Positions 33,883-45,803 are shown, numbered from the stretch's first letter. The stretch: 61,322 nt of DNA from Cytidiella melzeri (GCA_022592445.1 JABYQR010000279.1:1-61322), one strand, 5' to 3'. Notes: generated by a model not told the origin, from the letters alone. Numbers and translations: made by a program.

Positions 33883-34316
33883 CATGTTTTCATCATACCG
33901 GTTTTGTCGAATTGTATAGCAGTGACTGTTCTAGCGCGGGCCTCCTGCAAATATCAAGAGTACTGCTCAAGTTCGAACCACACAATACTTCACCCTTCCA
34001 AGTCTGACGTCCATAATGAAAGAAACCACCAAACACGCGGTCATTCCGATAGTTGATTTGTGAATTCGTCATCATCGCAATTCATTACATGAGAAAAGAG
34101 TTTAGAATAATAGATCAGAGAGAAAACGGTTGGAGGGGTAATTCAAGGACAGCGGTGGGTAACAGAGTGACGGGAATGGTCCAACGACAGTCTATCATAC
34201 AGTGGTGTGGAAACCGCATAAACAGCGAGGAATGGTGATCGGCACACCGAAAGTAGGCGAAGCCGAACACTACTGCTCAATGCGTCATACAAATGGGCCC
34301 ACTATTTTTAACATCT
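33883..34316. other. Convergent intergenic region
   Basis: Lies between the 3' ends of the DUF6533 gene and aconitase. It must hold both 3' untranslated regions. No other feature was seen. Confidence 0.5.
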
Positions 34317-37230
34317 TTACTGCTTTGCCTTGCTTGCCATCTTTGATATACAGAGAGTCAATCACATGAGTGCAGACTGCCTGAACTATGACACGTACCA
34401 AGTTGAGCGCCGAGCCAGCCTTGAACCACTCAATTTGGCCCTCGTTGAAGGTGTGAGCAAGAGCAATTTCCTGGAAAGGACAGTCAGAATGCCGAAGCTA
34501 TACCAATCACACACGCAAAGAGCTCACCTCCTTCGTGCCGTCCTCGTGCTTGAGAAGGAGCGTAAGATTCTTGCCAGGTGCGAACGATTCGAGCCCAAGG
34601 ATGTCGACCTTGTCGCTCGGGCGGACCTTGTCGTAGTCGGCGGGGTCGACGAACGTCAAGGCAAGCATACCTTGCTTCTTCAAGTTCGTCTCGTGGATGC
34701 GGGCAAAGGAGCGAGTGATGATAGCGAGACCGCCAAGGAAACGAGGCTCAAGGGCAGCGTGCTCACGCGACGAGCCTTCACCGTAGTTGTGGTCACCGAT
34801 GACAACCCACTTGATACCACGGTCACGGTAGTAAGCGGCGGTTGCAGGAACACCTCCATACTCGCCGGTGATCTGGTTCTTGACCTTGTTTGCCTCACCA
34901 TTTTCAGCGTTGATGCCGCCAATCAAGCAGTTCTGCGAAATGTTCTCGAGATGTCCACGGTACTTGAGCCAGGGGCCGCCAGCAGAAATGTGATCAGTCG
35001 CTAATCGTCACTGTCTCAGTACGGACCGCAACTAACAGATACACGAGACGTCACTTACTGCACTTGCCCTGGACCTTGATGAGAATCGGGAGATCGGTGG
35101 GGGTCTTTCCATCCCAAGGTTGGAAGGGCTTCAACAGCTGAAGACGGTCGGAAGTAGGGCTGACAGCAACCTGGACACTAGCACGGTCGGCTGGAGGGGC
35201 CTGGAAGGTGTTCTCACCAGGATCATAGCCACGAGGAGGGAGAGCCTTGCCAGCGGGGTCAGAAAACTTGAAGGGCTTGCCATCAGAGCCAGTAAGAGTG
35301 TCGGTGAGAGGGTTGAACGTCAGATCGCCAGCAAATGCCATAGCAGTGACGAGGTCGGGGGAGGCGACGAAAGCGTGGGTGGCAGGGTTAGCGTCGTTAC
35401 GGCCGGTGAAGTTACGGTTGTAAGAGGTGATGACTACAAAGAGTTCCTCAGTTCAAGTGATGAAAGCAGATGTGAAATGCGCACTTGAGTTGGCCTCGCC
35501 CTTCTTCACATCGCGCCTATCCCATTGTCCAATGCAAGGTCCGCAAGCGTTCGCGAGCACCAAGCCGCCGACTTCCTCGAGAGCAGACATTTGGCCGTCA
35601 CGCTGAATGGTAGCACGAACTTGTTCAGAACCCGGGGTGATCGTGAACTTGCTCTTAGTGGTCAAACCGTGCTCAGTAGCCTCGCGAGCGATAGACGCAG
35701 CTCGGGACATGTCTTCGTACGAAGAGTTGGTGCAAGAACCGATAAGCGCAACCTTGAGCTCAGAGGGCCAGTTGTTCTCCTTGACGGCTTGAGCAAACTT
35801 GGAGATAGGTGTAGCCAAATCCGGGGTGAAAGGACCGTTGATGTGAGGCTCAAGCTCGGACAAGTTCTGATGGCTACCTGAGCTTTAGGTGACAGAGAAT
35901 AGCAGAAAACAACGTACGATGTCGATGACCTGATCATAATCGGCACCCTCGTCAGCCTTCAAGTTGTGCTGGAAGCGTTGTGCATATGCAGCGATGTCGC
36001 CACGCTTGGTTGCCTCGAGATATTCAGCCATGCGCTGGTTGAAAGGGAATAACGAGGTAGTTGCACCGATTTCAGCACCCATGTTGCAAATCGTGGCCAT
36101 TCCAGTAGCAGAGAGAGAGTCAACGCCTGAACCCTTGTACTCAACGATGGCACCAGTACCACCCTTGACCGTGAGAATACCAGCAACCTTCAAGATAATA
36201 TCTGCAGAAAACGATTTAGTACAATTCTCACGATCTGAAAAAGGTGATTATACCCTTAGGAGCAGTCCATCCACTCAGTTGACCGGTAAGATTAACGCCG
36301 ATGACCTTCGGGCACTTCAACTCCCAGGGAATATCAGCCATGACGTCGACGGCATCGGCACCTCCAACACCACATGCAATCATTCCAAGACCACCGGCGT
36401 TGGGCGTGTGCGAGTCAGTACCGATCATCAGACCACCGGGGAATGCGTAATTTTCGAGGATAATTTGGTGGATGATACCAGAGCCAGGTTTCCAAAAACC
36501 GAGACCATACTGTGACAACTGCCGTTAGTGGTGATGCAAACTTATCGCCGACAGTGACACGAACCTTGGCAGTGGCAGTAGAAAGGAAATCGTACACCTC
36601 CTTGTTGATATCTTTCGCCCGCGCTAAATCCTTCGCGCCGCCGACTTGGGCCTCGATAAGATGGTCGCAGTGTACCGTCGTAGGGACGGCAGCAGTGTCC
36701 ATTCCAGCAGACATGAATTGCAGGATGGCCATCTGTGCAAAATCGTGACGTCAATAGACCAAGCGCGCGGGGATATCGCGCTGTACTTGCCTGAGCTGTA
36801 GCGTCCTGGCATGCGACACGCTAGAGGGACGGGCGTTGTGAGTTGCAGAAGAATGCATGTGTAGTATACAACGCACGTCCGGGCGAAGCTTCAAGTAGCT
36901 AGTTCCACGGACGATATCCTGGTTCGCAGCATCATCCAGATGACCGTAGAGAATCTTTTCCGACAGCGTGAGGGGACGCCTCAGCCTTGAATGGGATGTA
37001 TATAAGCATCTGAGCCACTCTCAACGGTCGACGCGTTTTTTTACTACTCACCTGTCGCGTATCACGACGAGGTTATCCTCGATGCGCTGGTAGTTGATGT
37101 AGGCTTTTGGCTCCAAGAGAGACATAGGGACCTTGGTGTTGCCGATAGGTTCAGCGACGGTGGCCATGCCAGCGGCCATGCGCTGGATGCCCCTCCATAG
37201 TGTTTGCGACCTTCCTGCAAGGTTGAGCAT
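34317..37230 (-). CDS. ACO1: Aconitate hydratase, mitochondrial
   Basis: TCA-cycle enzyme interconverting citrate and isocitrate through a [4Fe-4S] cluster in the mitochondrial matrix. About eight exons. The N-terminus [20 protein letters not shown] is a basic amphipathic presequence. Conserved blocks include [74 protein letters not shown] (first cluster Cys), [11 protein letters not shown] (the other two cluster Cys), [30 protein letters not shown] and [19 protein letters not shown] (substrate-binding Ser and Arg). The last intron (GTACGT...CAAAG) joins GSALNL to MASKAKQ and the stop at 34317-34319. Length is about 780 residues, usual for the family. The gene is divergent to the pseudokinase gene, with 637 bp between starts. 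All key residues appear present. Confidence 0.96.
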
Positions 37231-37867
37231 TGCGGAGGACGTCGAGGAGGACGACGAGGAGAATGTAGAAGTTGAGGATCAAGACGTGTTACGGCCAAGT
37301 TCGGAGCCACAGCCTGAATTTATGTGCACATGATTGTCGGACCCGGGCGCCGAAGCCAATCAGAAGCCGACATTTACGCCCGGGCGCCTGTCTGCTCACC
37401 GCTCTTACCCCGACAACTTGGACAAGATATTATTATCTGCTGCCCTCAGCGGCCGCAAGTGCGATTTTATTCGGCAAAACCGGGGTGGGCCATGCCAATT
37501 CCTGTGCAGAGTATCTTTTGATTCATGGCTCTTTTTACCAGGACATACCCCGAGTCGAAAGCTATAGAGTGCTGTAGTCACATACAGCACTCTATAGATT
37601 GCGTCTCGCCTCATACACTTTCCTCGCCATGGCTGGCTGCAGATCTTTCAACAGTACTACATCTGCGCTATTCAAAGCCTCCTGTCGGCCATCCGCACCA
37701 CGACACAACAAACGCACGGTCCGACGCACTCATCATTCATGTAGTATTAGGAAAGGGTCCTGGCGCTATCCAACTTTCCAACTTGCCTGATTCGTCCCAG
37801 GCATGCTAGCAGGTGCAGAGCCTCGACCTTGCTTCCACCATCCCTTCGTACACTCTTTGCGGCGCTC
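37231..37867. promoter_or_regulatory. Divergent promoter region of aconitase and the pseudokinase gene
   Basis: The 637 bp between the two start codons. It contains a perfect 15-bp hairpin at 37562-37597, listed separately. The aconitase side (37231-37310) is a GA-rich probable 5' untranslated region. Confidence 0.5.
37562..37597. repeat. Perfect 15-bp inverted repeat in the divergent promoter
   Basis: CTATAGAGTGCTGTA (37562-37576) and TACAGCACTCTATAG (37583-37597) are exact complements separated by GTCACA. It could form a stem-loop or be a binding site for a dimeric factor. Confidence 0.85.
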
Positions 37868-40788
37868 ATGACTTCCGCCGCAGAGATCTACGCCGCAGAG
37901 CTCTCGTCCAGAGGTCACGGCTTGCCTCTCTGGATCCCAGAGCCCACAGATTCTGGCGAAGTCCTTATCGGCGACGTGGGGTATGTCTGGCGAGGGGCGT
38001 TCTTTCGGCTCTTCAACGTAACGCGCGCAGCGGACGATCCTGTCAACAGGGACGGCGTACCGGACGACTTTGAGGTGCTCACCTACGCCCGACAAGCGCA
38101 CCACCGTATCAAGGACTTCGTTCATGGCGCCCTGTGTAGCAGAACCGTGCGCAGCTCCAGCGCCAAAGCGGGCCTGTCGGCGTGAGTAACCATCGGCATG
38201 GCGTCGGATGCTGTTCTCACCCATCCAACAGGGACGTTGCCAATGTGGGATTCAGCTACAAATTTGAGTGTACTGCTAGTCGCGGTGCAGCTCTTGTAAT
38301 GAGAGACGCAGGTGTTCTCGAAGAGGTCCATGCCAGCGGCCCTTTTGAAGATTATTTCAAACGCCATCGCAACAGCTGGGAAGCTTATGCTACAAGGGGA
38401 GGCCTCCCGCTGGGCGTCGAAGATTTTCTGCTCGTCCGGGGTTACATCAAAACAACAGCGTGGGGAGTTGCAGCGTTCATGGGCGGGAGCAACGCCCACG
38501 AGCTCAGCTTTCAAGCAGACGGGGCGTCGTTCATCAATGCCCAGTTCTCAGTGTCAAACTCGGTCGGAGTAGATCCTTCGATTGAACGACGAGTTGGACC
38601 GCCTCCTCTGACGTCCCAACGGCTCAGCATTCAGGACAACGATGTGTACACGCCAGTGCCGGGTTTGCAGTACGATCAGTGTGTCTTTGTGCATGCTCTC
38701 AAGTGTAAAAGGCGGTCTTTCTTTCCAGGGTTCAAGATCAAAGCGGCGGCGGAGCCCCGAGACCCGTCGGTCACTGAAGACAAGTTCCCTGAAACGCCGG
38801 ACTCTGTTGTGTCGAACGACGAACGACGGTTTGATGAAGAGTATGACTTTGAGGGCACGAACCCCGTTCAGGTGCGTTGACCAGAGCGAGCTATCTCTGA
38901 GACAGACTATTGACGTCAATGCAGTGCCGGACGGCGGTTGATGACGTGCTGGATTATATTCTAGACGTAAGAATCTACTTGTTTCAAAGTAAAGATCAAC
39001 TTACATCTGTCCCCTCCGTAGAGCACCAATGCGGATCTCGCCATTGCGAGCGACCTCGAAGTTCGCATGGTGAATTCTGCGCAGCTCCACGAGGGAAAAC
39101 CTTTCGCAGATGCAGTCTGCCTGAAGTCTACGTTGCAGAGAATGAAACCCGCTGTCAACATAGACAATCACGGTGGTAAGCTACAGCGATGTCATATCCC
39201 CTCTTTAAATTCATTGTCGACTAGTTGGCACGATGCTGCCTATCCTTGACGAATCAACCGATGAATCCGAACTTTCGATATCGCCGCCCGATCATCTTCT
39301 TGGTGGATCCTTAGGAAGACACAGGCATACGCTCACCCATGTACATCTCGGTGAGCAAGACGATAACATTAAGCTTGCAGTACTCTTATTCCAAAATTTT
39401 AGCACAGCACCATTACACCGAGCGCAAGTGCGTCATCAAGGTTATGAAAAAGAACCACCTCGTAGAACTAGGCCATGACATGCAAATTCGCCGAGGACTG
39501 AAAGCCTTGCGTGCATCGCAATCCCCATTCGTGGTGCATTTCTTGTCTGCATTCCAAGACCACAACTACCTCTTTATCGCAACGAGTTATGTCTCTGATG
39601 TCACCCTCCTCCATCTCATCCAAAGATTTTCTGTGAGTAACATTTCGTTCTAGCTGGGACTACGGTTGAGCTCAAGTGATACACAGCACTTTTCCGAAAC
39701 GAACACCAGGTTTTATGCTGCCGAGATCGTCTCTGCGTTGCGCTTCCTCCACGACTCCAGCGTCATCCACGGTGCTGTTACTCCTCAAAACTGCCTGATC
39801 GGCTCAGACGGCCACATCCAATTGTGCGGCTTCACTTACGCCTATCTCGCGACTAGTGAATACCAGCCGTTCTCATGCGACCCGGCCACTTTTGTTGATC
39901 TCGCGCATTATCTCGCCCCAGAGGTAACGTTACCCATCTCGAATTCCCTAGGCGTGCCAAGTAACAATTTTGTTGCTCCAGGTTCTTCGTGAGGAGATAG
40001 TCACACCCTCTGCGGATTGGTATGCTCTCGGCGTGATGCTCTACCAAATGCTTGTTGGCGTGACGCCTCAAAGGATCGACGAGCCTTTGCGCTTGCTATC
40101 CGAATATAGCGATTCTGTGCAAAACTTGTTTGGGAAACTGACTAATGACGATCCCCTTGCGCGCGACAGCGATGTGCAGTCGCACGAATGGTTTGCAGGT
40201 ATTGATTGGACACAAGTCGAGGACTTGGGACTCGAGCCGCCGTATGAGCCAGTGTGCGACGACAGGGATATAGAGTTTCCTAGGTGCGTCTGTCGAACGG
40301 GCAACAACTGATAATGCAGTTGTTGATGACTGCTATCGTTAGGCAACATCACGACCCGCATTTTTCAGATGAAGAACATCCGTCGTATGCAAGCAAATTC
40401 CCGGAATTCACGTATCGGCGTGAGTACCGCTCAATTGACAATTTAAATAACCTCTAACCCTCGTTGCCTACACCCAGCTCGAAAATTCAGCGCAGCACAT
40501 GGTTCGAGTTACCTTACCTGTTTCCTTTTGGTTCGACGGCTTACCTGTGATCACGCAGCTCCCAAACATCCGTTGTCCTGTTTTCAACCCGCAGGTCAAG
40601 CTTCTGCGTTCAACCTGGCTAGGTCAATGTATCCTATCAGTGCACCTGTTCGAGCTGAACCCGCCACTGCACATTTCAGCGTGGCTGGCGCTTCAGCAAG
40701 CACAGGTGCGCTTCGGCGGCTGAACGAGCAACATGTGTCGGACCTGTGGATGGACGCTTTTTGGAAGGCGTCCCTCGTCGCCTATTGA
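37868..40788 (+). CDS. Basidiomycete N-terminal region fused to an AGC-family pseudokinase
   Basis: About ten exons. The N-terminal half starts MTSAAEIYAAELSSRGHGLP, then PTDSGEVLIGDVGYVWRGAF, a segment with YIKTTAWGVAAFMGG, QYDQCVFVHALKCKRR and VLDYILD; this is a basidiomycete family I know only as hypothetical. A strong donor (GTAAGC at 39176) and acceptor (39224) join DNHG to VGTMLPILDE in frame with the kinase-like half. That half has KCVIKVMKK (the VAIK Lys), SQSPFVVHFLSAFQDHNYLF, ALRFLHDSSVIHGAVTPQN, HIQLCGFTYA, YLAPE, SADWYALGVMLYQMLVG and a C-tail ending KFPEFTYR, an AGC hydrophobic motif with a Thr. HRD reads HGA and DFG reads GFT, so both catalytic Asp residues are missing; the helix-C Glu also seems lost. 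Two adjacent genes remain possible. Confidence 0.75.
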
Positions 40789-41459
40789 TGCCTGGAATTG
40801 ACGACTCGAAGACGAGACTTATGAATTTCTTCTGCTTCGCGTGGATTTTTTTCTTCTTGTCTGATACTTATGTGATATTATGTAATAAATATGCCAGGAG
40901 ACCGAGTAGGAGTGATTATTTACATGAGTATGTACGAGAAATGTAAACGTAAAAGTGGGCAATCTGCGACCGAACTTGTAAGAGTCGTTTAGAGTGGTGA
41001 GAGTGGTGAGAGTGGTGAAAAGTCGAGACATTGAAGTCCGTCCCGCCTTCATCCAAATCGGGGTGCGATGCCTGCCACGTCGGGCCTGATCGGCGCCGCA
41101 ATATGTAGTCGACTTCAAAATGATCTCCCGCCAACAACGAATATTTTGCTGTCAAAATAAAGCGGAATGAGCACTGAATTATTTCATTTGGCGGCAAATG
41201 ACAAAATAATGCGTCCTACATAACGGCGGCGCCGATGAGGCCCTAAGGTAGGTGGCGAGGCAACCGGAGGTGTAGCAAACCAGAGGTACCTGAGACACGG
41301 TCGATGGGAACACAGTGGCTGCAGCAGGGGGAGAGGAAACGCGACGAGATGAGGAGGTGACAATTTCTTCCTGTGAGCCAAAGTTCTTCAAAGGAAAACC
41401 GCGAGGGAGGCGAGGGCGCAAGCGACAATGGTACCAAAGAGACACAGGAGGAGCTGAGG
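40789..41459. other. Intergenic region with a short tandem repeat
   Basis: 3' flank of the pseudokinase gene. Three 9-bp units GAGTGGTGA lie at 40992-41018. Overlapping open frames at 41179-41550 on both strands are not convincing genes and probably reflect the degraded tail of the Kre9-like pseudogene. Confidence 0.4.
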
Positions 41460-42185
41460 AAAGGCAGAGCACCGTTGTTAGCTGGCGGAGGGGTTTGGCT
41501 CGTGGTGTTGCCCGAGCTAGTAGGGAACGGGACACCAGTTGACTATCCACTAGCAGACGAAGACGAGGTACAAATGTTTCTTGAAGTAAAAACGTTGGCG
41601 GGTGCAGTGATTCAACGAGTCATGTCAGGCAACGGCAAAGAAGGCGGTAGCACAATACGTTCTGCCTGGGGTCTTGACATCAAAGCCCGGGCTGGTAGCA
41701 AAGATCTGGGGGTGATTTGACGGATTGACAAACTGAACTTCACAGCTAGATCTAACTTTCGATATGACGTTCGAGATCGTGACGGTCTTCGAAGACCTGC
41801 AAGTCAGTACTTTGCCAACACGGCTCGATAGCTAGCTCAATACCTCGGCCGAAGTGTTGACGAACTGAGCGATGAAGAATGGTCCATTCAGAGTGGTATT
41901 GTCTGCGTTGGTGACAACTATGTCAACGGGGGAGGGATCACCGGTCGTGAAACTACCATGAGATAATGTTGCTGGTGTTCTGCATTTTATTCGACCGTGA
42001 GTTCAGCTTGTTTGATAGCTCCTACACAGACGTGAGGAACTCACCAGTAGGCCTGGGAGCTAGGGCTAGTGATGGATAGGGTAGCGAAGAAGGGCAGATG
42101 TGAGCAACAGTTGCGTGGAGTCTCAGGAAACCGTACCAAAAACGGCGGAAGGCAAGAGAGCGAGGATGGCAAGAGCGAAGCGTAT
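41460..42185 (-). pseudogene. Decayed Kre9/Knh1-like Ser/Thr-rich cell-wall protein
   Basis: Conceptual translation shows a signal-peptide-like run RFALAILALLPSAVFG whose expected start codon reads ATA (42185-42183). Next come SITSPSSQAYWNTSNIISW, then, one base out of frame near 41955, SFTTGDPSPVDIVVTNADN and TLNGPFFIAQFVNTSAE. After an intron the frame gives TVTISNVISKV and FVNPSNHPQIFATSPGFDV, then a Thr/Pro/Asn-rich stretch (GNTTSQTPPPANNGA). This is the Kre9/Knh1 N-terminal fold of the Ser-Thr-rich GPI-anchored family, secreted proteins linked to cell-wall glucan. The lost start, frameshift and unclear C-terminus argue for a pseudogene, though an unrecognised intron could rescue part of it. 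Confidence 0.6.
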
Positions 42186-42548
42186 CGTGTAGTAGAAGGG
42201 AGCGAGAGGGTTGGCGGCGGGGTCGTCGAGTCGAGCAGCGAGGAGGATGAATGGGATTATATTATGAAAATATTACTTTGTTTCGAGGCCGCGCTGCTTT
42301 GAGATCTGATAGAGTCGATGACAGTACATATCGCTTCATAGGTAGACAGTGGCCCTAGTTCACAGTCGGAGTCATGCGCAATAGAAAGAATACTCGTTGA
42401 GTACTGACTGTACGCCAAAAGCCAGCATTGCATGATTTACCCAAACGCAACGTTTGAAATTCATTCCAGCTGTGAGACTGTTGTGTGATTTCATTGTCAG
42501 TTTTTAAGTCCAACGATGAGCCAGTAGATTTGCGCACCGACAGAGTTA

Positions 42549-42905
42549 CTAGCATGCCGTCGTTTCGTAATAGATGATCCTTCCCTCTTCATCCAGTAGA
42601 TACTGGAGTGCCCTCAGAAGCGCTTCCCTGTTCCTCCCGTAGCCAGGCTCTAGTTCTGCCTTCTTCACGTAAATCATATAGCGTGGCAGCGACACGGAGC
42701 CTACGGTGGGCGTGAAGTCGATGTAGTAGATCATTACGGGCGGCTTGATTGAGCGGAATACTATGGATAAGCTTAGTGTGCCATCTTGTATTTGAAGGGC
42801 TTCTACAGGCTTTTCTTGGTGGGGGTCAAACAGCTGGTGGTCCACGGCAAGTTCTCTAACACGTGTGATGAGTGCGTTGAATACATTTTTTATGTAATCT
42901 GTCAT
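42549..42905 (-). CDS. Small hypothetical protein
   Basis: A single open exon starting MTDYIKNVFNALITRVRELA and ending GRIIYYETTAC, 118 residues. It alternates hydrophobic and polar residues (LQIQDGTLSLSIVFRS, VMIYYIDFTPTVG, LPRYMIYVKKAEL), which suggests a beta-rich fold with flanking helices. I do not recognise the family. Upstream minus-strand frames near 42947-43204 could be further exons or unrelated. It lies downstream of the kinase-like gene on the same strand. Confidence 0.45.
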   Translation of the reverse strand: MTDYIKNVFNALITRVRELAVDHQLFDPHQEKPVEALQIQDGTLSLSIVFRSIKPPVMIYYIDFTPTVGSVSLPRYMIYVKKAELEPGYGRNREALLRALQYLLDEEGRIIYYETTAC

Positions 42906-43336
42906 CCTGCAGAGTCCGAACAATGTTCAGCGAAGTAATGTGAGGATTACCAAGGGGAACATACACTTTGATTGGTGGCCGATGAGTGACAAGGTAGGGA
43001 TAGAGAATGTGGCGACGTGCGAGTATCGAGACTCGGACTCTTGGAAGGAAGTGATGAAGTGATAATGGCAATCCCCGACACGGAGTCATAGAATTGGATG
43101 TGCTTCCGCTGCACTGAAGACTCCCGCGAACCTATTCCAGCGGAGATGAGCCCAGAGTCACGTTGCTGTACCTTACCTCTCCAAAGGCCTAGCTGTTCGT
43201 GCACAGCTACATCTCACGCAATTAGCAGGCCTATCCGACAGTTGTACAAAAAGCCTCGTTTGCAAGAGCGCACGGGATAGGCCCATTAACGCAGCTCTGG
43301 CCTCCGAGATTGATACCACCGTACATGTAAGGACAC

Positions 43337-44459
43337 TTACGTAGCAAAAAACCACTTCCACATTCCCGAGGCACTGTTCCATGTACGAAGACACCATCGA
43401 ACGACGCCAAGAGCCTGCCTAACACGACGTGCTGTGGGTCGACAGTAACAGGCTATCTTGCATCCCTTACAACCCTGTACGTCTCCTTCTATCCACTGCA
43501 ATAGTCTTGCGACGATATGTGAGTCATACTTGATGCGATTTCTCTGACGAGCGAACTGAGAAAATATACGCAGGTGCCAAGTGAGTGACAAGAACAAATG
43601 TAACATAACAAAGGTACAGTACGTTATACATGCCACGGCATGTGAGTCCCAAGCAATACACATCCCAAGAGTACGGGTCGATCTGGACCACTCCTGCAGG
43701 CTTTGAGTATTGAGTGTCAATTGGTAGAACAATGGCGTGCTGATGGCCTGGTCCTTGGTCAAACACACGGGCTTGCTCAAAGTCAATGAGATACCACTTC
43801 CCAGGTACAACTCGTGAATCGAAGTGAGGCCGACCAGGTGGCGCGCGTAAAACGTTGCCCAAAGCAAAGTCCTAGGCAAGCGTCAACGATGCTCGCTTGA
43901 GTCACGCTCAAAGCTCAATGCAAATGACACTATCGTGGCTTACGAGATGTGCGATGTTTTGACGATGTAGATCCTCCAGTCCCTGCACAACTTGGTCAAT
44001 AGGGTTATTGTACGCACACCAAAAGCATACTTCTCACCTCTGCAACCTGATAAAAGCTGTCAATGAGCTCAGAGTATGTTCCGGAATCATTTCCATGGTA
44101 CGATAGCCCGATAAAAGGCATCAAAAGAAGGCAGGGTGAGTTGTCACTAGAGCGAATGACCTCGCAAGGAATAACGTGATTCGGGGAAGCGAGGTCGAGC
44201 TGTAGTAGTTCGATAATGGCTGCTTCGCTGCTGTCGCTTTCGACATACTTGACAACATGTTTTACGGGCTCGAAGGGGTTGGAGGTCCACACGTTAAAGT
44301 GACTCTGGCCGCTCAACATGATCAGCGCCACGCAACTCAAACCTGGAAGCAACTGGGACTGACCGACGACTGGATGCCTTGAGGGTGAATATTGATGTTT
44401 CGCGAAAGGAGTTCCGGATGGGTTTCAAGCCATTGAGGAAACTGGGTTGGTTGGGACAT
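43337..44459 (-). CDS. Basidiomycete protein-kinase-like protein
   Basis: The start chosen at 44459 gives MSQPTQFPQWLETHPELLSR. Exons then read HFNVWTSNPFEPVKHVVKYV (Lys of the nucleotide site), SPCLLLMPFIGL (hinge), YSELIDSFYQVAEV and GLEDLHRQNIAHL joined to DFALGNVLRAP across a 68-nt intron. The catalytic loop is therefore HLDFALGNV, keeping the Asp and Asn. WYLIDFEQAR follows, where DFG reads DFE, then DPYSWDVYCLGL. The C-terminus has RLLQWIEGDVQGC and CRPTARRVRQAL, blocks I recall from many Agaricomycete kinase-like proteins. No clear glycine-rich loop is visible. The last intron near 43620-43560 does not keep phase with the donor I can see, so the 3' part may be misjoined or damaged. Confidence 0.65.
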
Positions 44460-45699
44460 GGTGATGCTTATGAGGGAGCGTGGGACTTTACGGTCCATAT
44501 ATAGATGGTGTAGCGCGCTTACAAGTCTGTCAGACATTTTGAAGGCGCCTCTACACGCCCAGTCGACTCTGATGTTGGACGGATGTCAGCGCGGGACATG
44601 TGTGGGGGACGAATATTTTATATTATTTTGCTGTTTATCGGCCGTTTGTTCGACATAATGTGTATATGTCTCTCAGACCTGCCATGGATGTCGTAGGGAC
44701 ATCTGGAGCTGACATAGTTTGCGACATCGCGCAACTGTTCGTGAGACAAGGTATGGATACCGAGACAACATTTTGACATCATGCGTGTGAGAGCCTCAGT
44801 GACATGTCCCCCGTCTTCAGCAGTACCGTCTTCTCAGCCTCAACCGTGGTCGCAAACCTTCATTCGGAGTTGAGTGAGCATCAGACCAAGGTTCAACCTC
44901 ACCAAACACTGACCGACATGCTTTCTAGCTTTGTCCTCCACTCAAATTTGTTGTCACAAGGACGGTGCAAGCTGCTAGCTACGCTCATAGCATCTCCTCA
45001 CCGCCTACAAGAAGTCAAAACTCGAGTTCACTTGTAACAAGCTTCTGAAAATGCTGCGATCCTGTTTTGGAGCCTTCTTACATTACTGTCCCGTAAGTGC
45101 CTCTCTCTTTCGAGCTGTCACTCATGCTAAACTAGGATGTAGCTTCTCTTATAGTTACTTCCTTCAAGCTCTTGCTACTCGTCATGTCCTGCTGTTCGGT
45201 GCCATGCTGGTTTCTCCCGTGCTGTATACTATCACCCTTCAATCCTTCATTCTATGAGCTACCCTTGTCACTGTCCTTTGTATACTTTGTACTGATTAGA
45301 TCCCGCTGCAGTAATACATGTTGTCTTCTGCTCACAGCTGACCGATGTGATACTTACTGTAACAGACACGGTTTATGCCTGCGAAACTAAATAAATAATT
45401 GTTTTTGCAATGTCTCATTATCTCGAAATTATACAGTAGGAATGTCCATCAGACGTTGCTGTACGGCTGTTGTAGGAACATGAGCGCGGACAATAGCGGT
45501 GCGCTGTAACACCGAGCTCCTGAGGATGTTTCAGACCAAACATCCTCTGGCACATTTGAATCGACTGGGAGTGTAGATGCATCTAGACGGCCAGATGCGG
45601 TGATTGGCATGGCGCGCCCTCGGGGACCCTCCAGAGGTTGCAGTGACAAAGGCCAATTTCACATGGCGCGAAATTATTTTGAGAGTAGTTTATATGTTA
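44460..45699. other. Intergenic region
   Basis: The upstream region of the kinase-like gene and about 1 kb with only short open frames (longest 45051-45257). No gene or repeat was recognised. Confidence 0.4.
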
Positions 45700-45803
45700 A
45701 CAATCCTGTGAATATCTGGCTATGTTTGGGGGGTTAGATTAATATACAAACAAAGACATTTTTCTACAAATGTTTGAGCCTATCTACTGGCAGCCTTTCC
45801 GCT

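Noticed and set aside
33960..34030. A GTTCGAACC word suggestive of a tRNA T-loop.
   Set aside because: No matching acceptor stem, D-arm or anticodon arm could be drawn around it on either strand.
34330..35004. A 224-codon open frame on the plus strand.
   Set aside because: It is antisense to conserved aconitase exons; codon bias of the real gene keeps the opposite strand open.
35964..36515. A 183-codon open frame on the plus strand.
   Set aside because: It lies antisense to aconitase coding sequence and has no recognisable motif.
37766..38224. A 152-codon minus-strand frame.
   Set aside because: It overlaps the first exons of the plus-strand fusion gene, which have family-like sequence and proper splice sites.
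41315..41720. Overlapping plus-strand frames rich in Gly, Glu and Lys.
   Set aside because: They are antisense to the Ser/Thr/Pro-rich tail of the Kre9-like pseudogene and look compositional.
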